Assembly (NCBI RefSeq): GCF_029227915.1
Contig: NC_079885.1
Coordinates: forward strand, 11,915,001-11,979,000
Length of the DNA stretch: 64,000 nt
Origin: Hydractinia symbiolongicarpus
Taxonomy: Eukaryota > Cnidaria > Hydrozoa > Anthoathecata > Hydractiniidae
Direction of reading: 5' to 3'
Made by a program: the position numbers and the translations under genes. The notes beneath the pieces were generated by a model. It made no database searches, was not told the DNA's origin, and saw only the letters and a program-made list of their open reading frames with translations. Below, in pieces: positions 55,980-64,000 of this stretch. The stretch's first letter is position 1. Each line of letters begins with the position of its first letter.

Positions 55980-57455
55980 TCATCGTTTTGAAAGTTTGAT
56001 CAGCAAACCATTACTCGAATTATGCACAATCTCAAAGCATTCTTCAATGTCGTCTTTATCTTGGACAGATGTGAAGCGAAAACTTGACGCGATATTAAAC
56101 AAAAAGATTTTCAGTTTCAACAATGCGAACTTTTGACCAATACAGTTTCGAGGTCCAGCTGAGAAAGGAATATAAGAATAAGGATTCCTTTTAAAAAATT
56201 CGGCATCACCAAAACGCTCTGGAATGAATTTTTCGGGCTCATCCCAATATTCTGGATTCGAATGCAATGCATACACGTCCAGGATGATCTGAGTGCCCGA
56301 TGGAATCACGTGTCTGCCAAAAGCCGTGTCTTTTTCCACAGTGCGTCCAATCATTGCCGCGGGGGGATGTAATCGAAGTCCTTCCTTGATGACATATTCT
56401 AAATACTTTAACTCGCAAATTTTATCCAATACTTTTCCAGGATTTGATTTGTCAATACTATCAATTTCAGCATGCAACTTCTTCTGCACCTCCGGATGTC
56501 TTCCAAGTAGATGAAGAGTCCATCCTAACGCTGTGGCCATAGTATCATGTCCTTCAAACATAAAAGTATCTACTTCTTCACGCACGCCATCAATGTCAAT
56601 CTCTCCTTCATCATATAAATCCAGGAGCAAGTCAATAAATACTTTCTTGCAAGGTTTGGAATTATCATCTTCTTTCAATAACTTTCGTGATTCAATACGT
56701 TTATTAATTAAATCAATAGTGAAATTGTGCACGACATTTAAATCTTTGTAATAGCATTTCCCTGCACTGGTGAGCTTGTATATGAAATTTGGCCACAACC
56801 ATGGTGACCTTTGTCGACGTTGTAGATGGCTTTGCATAGATCTCATAGATTTTGTATATTGGGAATTGCCACATTGCTGGGAATGCACTTCCACACCCAT
56901 TGCTGCTTCACACATCACATCCAATGATGCAAGACTAGTTGGTACTTGTACATCAATAGCTCTGCCCGTGTCACATTCATGATTAAATTTCTCAACTAAA
57001 ACTTTTGAATGCTTCACAAATATGTTAACATAATCTTTTAAGATGTTGAAATGAAAAGCTGGAGTTAATAACCGCCTTCTTTTCTTCCATTTTCTTCCAT
57101 GACTTGTCAGCAATCCCGTACCAAGCCATTCAAATAAAGTCCAATATAGAGTAGATTTTTTTAACATTTCTTTGCTACTTAAGATTGACTTTATATACAC
57201 GGCATCTCCAGTGAACAACATTGGGACATACGTCATCCAGCCTATGAAAGTGTACCTGAATTTTTTCTGAAAGCCCTGTAGCTGCCGGAATAATTTGTAG
57301 GGCTCGTTTTCTAGTATTGGAATATTTCCAAGTATTGGAACTATAGGTGGTCCGGGAAGCCATGATAATCTGGATGTATAGAACTTCCAAGCCCAATGAA
57401 TGAATCCGTAAGTTAAAAGAAGAAAAATTGCTCCACTAATTAACGCTTCGATCAT
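55980..57455 (-). CDS. Cytochrome P450, CYP4-type (copy A)
   Basis: Single-exon gene of 491 residues, a full length for a microsomal P450, ending KLSKR-TGA. It has an N-terminal membrane anchor (about residues 4-25), a proline hinge LPGPPIVPILG (33-43), the C-helix WKKRR (123-127, WxxxR), I-helix EGHDT (301-305), EGLR (358-361, ExxR), PERF (412-415) and the heme loop PFSAGPRNCIG with axial Cys438. Clan 4 features (FMFEGHDT; HPPAAMIGR) suggest an endoplasmic-reticulum monooxygenase acting on fatty acids or related lipids. Glu301 is the residue that forms the covalent heme ester in CYP4 enzymes. The start is the first ATG after a stop-rich leader and is shared with copy B. The twin gene is 4,280 bases away in the same orientation. 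The lack of introns is unusual for CYP4 genes and could reflect an ancestral retrocopy, but this cannot be shown here. Confidence 0.93.
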   Translation of the reverse strand: MIEALISGAIFLLLTYGFIHWAWKFYTSRLSWLPGPPIVPILGNIPILENEPYKLFRQLQGFQKKFRYTFIGWMTYVPMLFTGDAVYIKSILSSKEMLKKSTLYWTLFEWLGTGLLTSHGRKWKKRRRLLTPAFHFNILKDYVNIFVKHSKVLVEKFNHECDTGRAIDVQVPTSLASLDVMCEAAMGVEVHSQQCGNSQYTKSMRSMQSHLQRRQRSPWLWPNFIYKLTSAGKCYYKDLNVVHNFTIDLINKRIESRKLLKEDDNSKPCKKVFIDLLLDLYDEGEIDIDGVREEVDTFMFEGHDTMATALGWTLHLLGRHPEVQKKLHAEIDSIDKSNPGKVLDKICELKYLEYVIKEGLRLHPPAAMIGRTVEKDTAFGRHVIPSGTQIILDVYALHSNPEYWDEPEKFIPERFGDAEFFKRNPYSYIPFSAGPRNCIGQKFALLKLKIFLFNIASSFRFTSVQDKDDIEECFEIVHNSSNGLLIKLSKR

Positions 57456-57519
57456 TGTTGTTGGCAGCCCAGCCTCCTAGTTGTTGGTAAGTCTGCTTTC
57501 AATATCTAAAAAGAAATTT

Positions 57520-57776
57520 CAAAAACATGCAGAGATTTCCAGCTTCGTTTGTTAAGACTTTTAGTTTCTTCATATCGGGACGGACCGTAAAAAACCCAAA
57601 AAGCCCTGAGGACGATATTGAGAAATTTCTCACAAAATGGTTAAAATTTTAGGATATTTATGACGTACGTACTCACATAATATGGTATTCAGAAGGGATG
57701 GGGAGTGGGAGGGGGAGGGGAAGAAGGAGGAGGGATGTTACACGTCTTGTGCATACCTACTTATTTGAGCATTGCA
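57520..57776. other. Copy A-specific insertion in the P450 5' region
   Basis: Absent from the equivalent place in copy B, where the flanks join directly (agaaattt/tgtgtttttg). It contains a G-run cluster at 57700-57720 (GGGG, GGG, GGGGG, GGGG with 1-3-base loops), a strong G-quadruplex pattern. It lies between TATA box and ATG, so it would be in the leader, or in a 5' intron given a usable acceptor (tttctttttag) beside it. Confidence 0.6.
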
Positions 57777-57892
57777 ATTTTGTGTTTTTGTCTATCAACT
57801 ATTCGTCGACTGTATAAACTTAGCATTATGTAGTACAGTGAAAAAACAAGTAGTAAGAGAATATGGGAAGCAAAAGAAAAGCGCACGTCGGA

Positions 57893-57900
57893 GTTATATA
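57893..57900 (-). promoter_or_regulatory. TATA box of P450 copy A
   Basis: - strand tatataac within gcgtatataactc, conserved in copy B, about 440 bases upstream of the ATG because of the copy A insertion. Confidence 0.45.
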
Positions 57901-57985
57901 CGCAAAGGGGTGTGGTTCTTCTCAACATGAAAAATTATATTTTCGGTAGTTTTCCCACTACTGAAAAAACTTATTCTGTCCATGC

Positions 57986-59258
57986 AAATTTTGACTTGTC
58001 TTTCTTTTTTTTTTTTTTAATTTATTTTGCCGTTGAAGAATTTACAGTTTTCCGTAAGAATAAAATACAAATCTTAAGCTATTATATCGTATAATCTAAA
58101 GATAGGATTGCATATGCTGAAAATATTAGCTAGCTCACAGCGACTTTATACTTAATACAGGCTCATCCCCAGGGCTATGCAACGCCTATGATATTCTGAA
58201 AGGACCGCTCTGTGATGATTTATATTAAGGCAACGAGTATAAAACTGCTTCAAGAACAATACAAAACTTCTCCAAACAACCTTTATTCAGTTTTTTAACA
58301 ACCTCGCTAATAAACATTCATTTTTACTTTTCGCTCGCCATATCCGCGATTAAGAATCACCCAAAAGAAGGGTGGTTTTATCAGCCTGGACCAGAGCTAT
58401 TACAAATCCGTCCTATGAGAGTATCACAGGAGTAGAAGAGCCCTGCGGACGAGGTTGAGTTCAAGACACAAAAATAACTGTAATTATGTTCTTTTTGAGC
58501 AGTTTTACTCACATTTTATGTTACTTAATTCGTAGCAACAAAAAAGAAGTGAAACACGAATTCAATATTAAGTTTACGTTTTTGACAGATCTAAATCGTT
58601 AACATGTTGATAGTTCCGATCACTGGTAACTTACTACATCCTTGAATCCCCAAGTAAGAAAACCTAACTTTTTGCTAAATACAAGTTGAATTAAACACGA
58701 TCTACCAATGTAACACGCCAAATTATGGTTTAACAGGGCTGGCGAAATCGCTGTAAAAGTTAGGGAAGAGGAAGAAAGGATTTGGAATAAAGTTTCGCAG
58801 TCCAACCTGTTGCACAACTATAGAATTTATCAGGAGTCCACACCATTACGTAGCTCGGAGTAAGGTCACCTTTAAATACGGAACTATTAATTTAGAGAGA
58901 CATAAAATGAAGTATCAACGATAAGAAAAAAAAGCCTTAAGATCGAGTCTTTCAGGTTAAGAAATAAAGAAATACAAAAAAATAAAGATTAGGCATGTTG
59001 TATCCCAAAATAAACTCTGGTATGTTAAAAAGTATTCAATAGAGAGGTGTTAGTTGTAGTTTTTACTCTTAGTATAATTGTCCATTCATGGCCCAAATGA
59101 AGAATACATTTATTTATCAGGAAAATAAAAAATGAAAAAATAAAAATTAAAATCTGATTATTTTCCTATGTTTTTACACGTAAGAATATTGATAAAAAAA
59201 TATTCAGATATTCAGAAAGGTTAAATCGTAATAGACATTCTGTTAGAATATCCTAAAA
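57986..59258. other. Spacer between the two duplicated blocks
   Basis: No gene recognised. A small fragment at about 58435 (agccctgcggacgaggttg) belongs to the cctcgt-ccaggg repeat group. Confidence 0.45.
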
Positions 59259-59296
59259 AGTATAAGATCCATTGGGACAAAGTTGGTCAAAGAAGA

Positions 59297-59404
59297 TGAT
59301 CAACCACGAACTCAGGACACTATGTCTCTTTTCAAATACCAGGAGGACACGTGGCGTCCCAGTGTCAAAAAGAGAAAAGAAGCCCTGGGGCCAAGGTTGA
59401 TCAT
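59297..59404. repeat. Long imperfect palindrome centred on CACGTG (copy B)
   Basis: Counterpart of 55421-55526, with the same gatcaacc / ggttgatc ends and central cacgtg. The two arms have diverged independently of copy A. Confidence 0.65.
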
Positions 59405-59554
59405 AGTATGTTACGGTATATTTTGGGCATTTTTGACTTAATTACCTAGCTTATGCACATTTCAACCGCATACTCATATTGTTCAGATATTTTTTTGTCG
59501 TTTTCATTGCAAAAAAGCATTACGAAAATAATGAAAGCATACCAAACGCGTGCT

Positions 59555-60050
59555 AGCCCCCGGACTGAACATATTTTGGTTGAGAATAAGAAGCCATTAC
59601 AACCAATAATGCAAGCTAGTGGTGTGGTGTGCGTGCGCATCTTCGTTCTGAAATCATACATCAAACAGCCCCGGACTGAACATATTTTGGTTGAGAATAA
59701 GAAGCCATTACAACCAATAATACAAGCTAGTGGGGTGGTGTGCGTGCGCATCTTCGTTCTGAAAGCATACATCAAACAGCCCCGGACTGAACATATTTTG
59801 GTTGAGAATAAGAAGCCATTACAACCAATAATACAAGCTAGTGGGGTGGTGTGCGTGCGCATCTTCGTTCTGAAAGCATACATCAAACAGCCCCGGACTG
59901 AACATATTCTGGTTGAGAATAAGAAGCCATTACAACCAATAATGCAAGCTAGTGAGGTGGTGTGCGTGCGCATCTTCGTTCTTAAAGCATGCATCAGACA
60001 GCCCCGGACTGAACATATTTTGTTTGAAAATAAGAAGCCATTAGAGCCAT
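59555..60050. repeat. 111-bp minisatellite, about 4.4 units
   Basis: cggactgaacatat recurs at 59561, 59672, 59783, 59894 and 60005, a constant 111-base period. Because 111 is a multiple of three, frames stay open on both strands (59453-60061 + and 59446-59994 -), each reading a 37-residue repeat such as PRTEHILVENKKPLQPI on +. Copy A of the duplication has a single degenerate unit, so the array grew after the duplication. Protein coding is not supported otherwise. Confidence 0.9.
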
Positions 60051-60259
60051 GTTATAAATAAAGTTTTAGCAGTTCAAAAAATAAGTTTTACACAAGCAAC
60101 AATTAATAAAAAACAACTCCTTTTAAATACTAGGTTATATAAGGTTTCAATAACTTTAAATGTGTACGTTCGATTACTTAAATTTAAATTCTCGCGTTCT
60201 TCAAAGTAAAGCTTGACGTTGGTTAATCCATCCAGACTGAAAACACAATAGACTGGACT

Positions 60260-61735
60260 TCATCGTTTTGAAAGCTTGATCAACAAACCATTACTCGAAT
60301 TATGCACAATCTCAAAGCATTCTTCAATGTCGTCTTTATCTTGGACGGATGTGAAGCAAAAATTTGACGCGATATTAAATAAAAAGATTTTCAGTTTCAA
60401 CAATGCAAACTTTTGACCAATACAGTTTCGAGGTCCAGCTGAGAAAGGTATATAAGAATATGGATTCCTTTTTTGGAATTTGGCATCACCAAAACGCTCC
60501 GGAATGAACTTCTCAGGCTCATCCCAATATTCTGGATTCGAATGCAATGCATACACGTCCAGGAGGATCTGAGTGCCCGATGGAATCACGTGTCTGCCAA
60601 AAGCCGTGTCTTTTTCCACAGTGCGTCCAATCATTGCCACAGGAGGATGTAAACGAAGTCCTTCCTTAATGACATATTCTAAATACTTTAATTCGCAAAT
60701 TTTATCCAATACTTTTCCAGGATTCGATTTGTCAATACCATCAATTTCAGCATGCAACTTCTTCTGCACCACCGGATTTCTTCCCAGTAGATGGAGAGTC
60801 CATCCTAACGCTGTGGCAACAGTATCATGTCCTGCAAACATGAAAGTATCTACTTCTTCACGCACGCCATCAATGTCGATCTCTCCTTCATCATATAAAT
60901 CCAGGAGCAAGTCAATAATTACTTTCTGGCAAGGTTTGGAATTATCATCTTCATTCAATAACTTTCGTGATTCAATACGTTTATTAATTAAATCAATAGT
61001 GAAATCGTGCACGACATTTAAATCTTTGTAATAGCATTTCCCTGCACTGGTGAGCTTGTATATGAAATTTGGCCACAACCATGGTGACCTTTGTCGACGT
61101 TGCAGATGGCTTTGCATAGATCTCATAGATTTTGTATATTGGGAATTGCCACATTGCTGGGAATGCACTTCCACACCCATTGCTGCTTCACATATCACAT
61201 CCAATGATGCAAGATTAGTTGGTACTTGGACATCGATAGCTCTGCCCGTGTCACATTCATGATTAAATTTCTCAACTAAAATCTTCGAATGCTTCACAAA
61301 TATGTTAACATAATTATTTAACATGTTGAAATGAAAAGCTGGAGTTAATAACCGCCTTCTTTTCTTCCATTTTCTTCCATGACTTGTCAGCAATCCCGTA
61401 CCAAGCCATTCCAAAAAAGTCCAATACAGAATAGATTTTTTTAACATTTCTTTGTTACTTAAGATTGATTTTATATACAGGGCATCACCAGAAAACATCA
61501 TTGGGACATACGTCATCCAACCTCTGAAAGTGTAACTGAATTTTTTTTGAAAACTCTGTAACTGCCGGAATAATTTGTAGGGCTCGTTTTCAAGGAATGG
61601 AACAGTGCCAAGTATTGGAACTATAGGTGGTCCGGGAAGCCATGATAATCTGGATGTATAGAACTTCCAAGCCCAATGAATGAATCCGTAAGTTAAAAGA
61701 AGAAAAATTGCTCCACTAATTAACGCTTCAATCAT
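60260..61735 (-). CDS. Cytochrome P450, CYP4-type (copy B)
   Basis: Single-exon, 491 residues, differing from copy A at about 34 positions (eye count, about 93% identical). All core motifs are kept: anchor, LPGPPIVPILG, WKKRR, GHDT, EGLR, PERF and PFSAGPRNCIG with Cys438. The key change is Ala301 (FMFAGHDT) where copy A has Glu301, the CYP4 covalent heme-linking residue, so copy B is predicted to hold heme non-covalently. Thirteen of the differences fall in residues 44-108, near the predicted access channel and first substrate-recognition region. The frame is undamaged, so the gene is likely functional. Neighbour: the 111-bp array begins about 210 bases beyond its stop. Confidence 0.93.
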   Translation of the reverse strand: MIEALISGAIFLLLTYGFIHWAWKFYTSRLSWLPGPPIVPILGTVPFLENEPYKLFRQLQSFQKKFSYTFRGWMTYVPMMFSGDALYIKSILSNKEMLKKSILYWTFLEWLGTGLLTSHGRKWKKRRRLLTPAFHFNMLNNYVNIFVKHSKILVEKFNHECDTGRAIDVQVPTNLASLDVICEAAMGVEVHSQQCGNSQYTKSMRSMQSHLQRRQRSPWLWPNFIYKLTSAGKCYYKDLNVVHDFTIDLINKRIESRKLLNEDDNSKPCQKVIIDLLLDLYDEGEIDIDGVREEVDTFMFAGHDTVATALGWTLHLLGRNPVVQKKLHAEIDGIDKSNPGKVLDKICELKYLEYVIKEGLRLHPPVAMIGRTVEKDTAFGRHVIPSGTQILLDVYALHSNPEYWDEPEKFIPERFGDAKFQKRNPYSYIPFSAGPRNCIGQKFALLKLKIFLFNIASNFCFTSVQDKDDIEECFEIVHNSSNGLLIKLSKR

Positions 61736-61905
61736 TGTTGTTAGCAGCCCAGCCTCCTAGTTGTTGGTAAGTCTGCTTTCAGTATCTATAAAGAAATTTT
61801 GTGTTTTTGTCTATCAACTATTCGTTAACTGCACAATCTCAGCATTACGTAGTAGTGTGAAAAAAAATAGTTAGAGAGGATGGGAAGCAAAAGAAAAGCG
61901 TCGAA

Positions 61906-61913
61906 GTTATATA
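61906..61913 (-). promoter_or_regulatory. TATA box of P450 copy B
   Basis: - strand tatataac in gcgtatataac, about 170 bases upstream of the ATG; the surrounding 150 bases match copy A. Confidence 0.45.
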
Positions 61914-62000
61914 CGCAAAGAGAAGTGGTTCTTCTATTATATAAGTATATTTTTGAAAGTTTTTCTAACACTAAAGAATCTTTTTCTTTCCCATGCACTA

Positions 62001-63251
62001 ATCCAGGGTTAGTCAGATAAGTCTCGTGACTAAGTGTAAATTTGAAGAAAAATGTAAGCCGAGCGAATGACGTCGACGTTCTTGGGATTACGATACGGGT
62101 GTTGCAAACGGAGTGCGTTAAAAATCCGTTCAGATTCTAATTCTTTTGCGCCGAAAGCCACTGTTCACAGCCCTCTCCATTTCGCCGATGGCGATATTGA
62201 CGTCACTACCACTATTGGAATGCGTAATGCAGGATGTTGGATGCAAAAAATTCATTGAAATAAAATGTTGACCATGCCGTTACCGAACATCACGTAGGCA
62301 TTAAAATAAACTACGCCGGAATTTTTTAAAAAAGAATACAACATTAGAAATGCATGATTGGATTTTTTTTTTCGCTTGGTGAACTTAATGTGATACGAAA
62401 CGATATGTTTGACATTGCACTTTTAATTCCTTTGGCGATATTGAGATATCCAGCAACAAGTGTAAATATGGCTCTGATCTGAACAAGTAGTGCTTTCGAG
62501 CTATGCACTCTGAAAAGAGATTGAAATAGTTGATATTGCAGAAACCAGTCCATGAGTGAGTTTCGTTTAAAGAAAAACAATATGAATTGCCCTTTTTTTA
62601 AAATAAAAACCAGGAGTAGAAACCAGATTTTCACAGCTTAGAAAAGTAGATACAACTCTGTCTTAACCCAACTATCCGCGCTACGAACTACGGTCTAACG
62701 ACCAAAATGATGAGGAAAATTAATCGACCGCCAATTAGTGTGTTAGAGACGTTGTATGATTGCAAGCTTTTATTTTTAGCATTGTGAATATTATGTATCT
62801 ATACAAAATGTATTTATTTATTAACGAGTTTTGAAAAGATAACATTGGCAGGGTCATTACTTTACTTCGATGATTTCTTTTGCATCCCGCATCCCGTGTT
62901 CCGGTTAGCATCCCGCATCCCGCATCCGACTTTTCCGATATGCCCTTTTGTTTGATAACTTTTTATTTCTTTATTACTTTTAACTCTCCATCTCATTGAC
63001 TTACATGTAATTTTATTTATTAAAGGATTATATAACGAAATTTAAGTCCAGAGGAAATTGTCGAATATCTCGGCAGATGTTCGATCGGATATCTGTGTCG
63101 AGATATTTCTAAGTCTCGGCTAACGACTGCACGATTATCCAAAAATATTCCGTCAGACGATCATCAGTATTTAAAATTTGAGCGACAAATTTTTCCTCAG
63201 TGTGTCCCTCCTGGGGGGCGAAAGAAACCGTGATAGTGCCCGTGAAGTCAT
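62001..63251. other. Intergenic, no gene recognised
   Basis: Short frames only. Contains one TGACGTCA (62198) and a heptamer array at 62882-62928. Confidence 0.45.
62882..62928. repeat. (gcatccc)n heptamer array
   Basis: Five gcatccc/gcatccg units, most of them adjacent, interrupted once by a short gtgttccggtta spacer. Confidence 0.7.
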
Positions 63252-63363
63252 CCTCGTCCCCAGGGTTTTGTAGCCCCTGAGCCGTTTTTACGGAGTGTGG
63301 CCAATAACAACCTTTTCACCCCCATCAACTTCATCAACAAGGCAAAATGCCCTGGGAACGAGG
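63252..63363. mobile_element. Short inverted-repeat element (112 bp)
   Basis: Ends cctcgtccccaggg and ccctgggaacgagg are inverted repeats (13 of 14 match). Related end sequences occur near 30, 6245, 53645 and 58435, so this is a dispersed small element family. Confidence 0.5.
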
Positions 63364-63537
63364 TTGTCTGTGAAGTCGGACTACGCATAGGTTATTGCTA
63401 AAACATTAGCCTGCATGTTCTTTCTCTATGGAAAAGGGACTAGTGGTGTTTTTCCACCGTTGTTATGATTACGAGAGTAATTTTTTGTTAAGGTAATCAG
63501 GAGGTGAGTTCCTTTTTTGAAGTTTTTTCTTAGGTAC

Positions 63538-63583
63538 AGAGGTTATAAATGACAAAGGTTATAAACAGAGGTTATAAATGACA
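63538..63583. repeat. Short direct repeats (aggttataaatgac)
   Basis: Three aggttataaa units in tandem, the first and last identical through atgac. Confidence 0.6.
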
Positions 63584-63730
63584 TAAAAATAAATTCAGCG
63601 AGTATTAAGTCCTCACACACAGCACTACAATTGATTTGTTTTGGTTTCTCCTACTGCTGGACCTTAAGGAACTGCTGACCACTAGCTAGGTTTGCAGTTT
63701 TACCTATATATTGTGGCCATCAAACTAAGC

Positions 63731-64000
63731 CTGTTTTGTCTGCGAGTCTGTATTGAAGTATGATGGTGAATATCAGATTCTTCAGCACACTTATGACTAC
63801 CCATGGAGTTTTGAGGCTTATCCCACGTTGGGCTGTGCCTGCTTCTGTGCCAAAATCTTATGGACCCTCCTCTTCTTCCAGAGGAGGAATTTCTCTAGCA
63901 GGCAAGGTGATGATTCCCATACTACTGAGGGGCAGGAAATTTGCCGTAACTACAATAGACTTAAGGGTTGCACTACACAGTATTGTCGTTTTTCCCATGT
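63731..64000 (+). pseudogene. Partial retrotransposon Gag-like frame (runs off the window)
   Basis: Open on the + strand from a stop at 63728-63730 to the window end. It encodes ...YDGEYQILQ..YPWSFEAYP... and ends EICRNYNRLKGCTTQYCRFSHV, a C-x7-C-x4-C-x3-H pattern like the CCCH-type finger of Gag-like proteins of DIRS-type elements common in invertebrates. No start codon is seen and the 3' end is beyond the window, so intactness is unknown. Confidence 0.45.

Larger units (their letters stand above)
55384..57985. repeat. Segmental tandem duplication, copy A
   Basis: Matches 59259-62000 from agtataagatccattgg through a palindromic element, one degenerate copy of the 111-bp unit, the whole P450 gene and its upstream TATA region. 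Copy A carries a 257-base stretch (57520-57776) that copy B lacks; copy B carries the expanded minisatellite. Confidence 0.85.
59259..62000. repeat. Segmental tandem duplication, copy B
   Basis: Second copy of the 55384-57985 block. Its P450 lies exactly 4,280 bases from the first, while the left ends are 3,875 bases apart; the difference is mainly the expanded 111-bp array. Confidence 0.85.

Noticed and set aside
59446-59994. 182-codon - strand protein of 37-residue repeats
   Set aside because: It is the antisense reading of the 111-bp minisatellite; the open frame follows from the period being a multiple of three.
55980-61735. The two P450 genes as assembly-duplicated alleles
   Set aside because: Differences are too many and too structured (about 34 residues, a 257-base insertion, a minisatellite expansion), and they lie in tandem with unrelated spacer. 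Not fully excluded without read data.
1-64000. CRISPR array, rRNA, operon or bacterial system
   Set aside because: No direct-repeat/spacer pattern and no prokaryotic gene organisation; introns and LINEs are clearly eukaryotic.

Overview
The window is AT-rich animal nuclear DNA. Genes are split by GT-AG introns, there are TATA-type promoters, and the repeats comprise tRNA-headed SINEs, several kinds of non-LTR retrotransposon, inverted-repeat elements and minisatellites. No bacterial operon, rRNA or CRISPR array is visible. The repeat families and the protein sequences suggest a non-bilaterian invertebrate, most likely a cnidarian; this is inference, not a database match.

Layout. (1) 0.7-5.8 kb, + strand: a multi-exon gene for an unrecognised single-pass membrane protein with a Thr-rich or Cys-containing ectodomain, one membrane helix and a cytoplasmic tail of about 420 residues rich in tyrosine and proline docking motifs. 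(2) 5.8-10.5 kb: mostly empty, with a 5'-truncated LINE. (3) 10.5-51.5 kb, - strand: one gene spanning about 41 kb that I can assemble exon by exon. It encodes the NRBP1/Madm-type pseudokinase. Every junction is in phase: 18 constitutive exons give about 518 residues, and a candidate cassette exon adds 16 or 33 residues just after the APE motif. Its 12.7-kb intron 16 contains no other gene but holds candidate alternative first exons and CRE-type palindromes. Other introns carry copies of a LINE with a PHD-like zinc finger (one nearly intact), a divergent tandem satellite, an AT-palindrome array and a SINE. (4) 51.5-53 kb: a decayed LINE of the restriction-like-endonuclease type, inserted with an 11-bp target duplication immediately upstream of NRBP exon 1. 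(5) 53-55.4 kb: no gene; one 617-bp element with 18-bp terminal inverted repeats. (6) 55.4-62 kb: a tandem segmental duplication carrying two intronless CYP4-type P450 genes on the - strand (about 93% identical by eye count). They differ at the I-helix residue that covalently binds heme in CYP4 enzymes. A 111-bp minisatellite has expanded between them. (7) 62-64 kb: small repeats and, at the edge, a partial retrotransposon Gag-like reading frame.

The genes do not form a pathway. The best-supported items are the NRBP gene model and the P450 pair. The most unusual are the NRBP activation-segment cassette exon, the possible kinase-less NRBP isoforms, the retroelement that splits the NRBP promoter region, and the Glu-to-Ala switch between the twin P450s. 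Splice forms, promoters and element families were read by eye and are untested.
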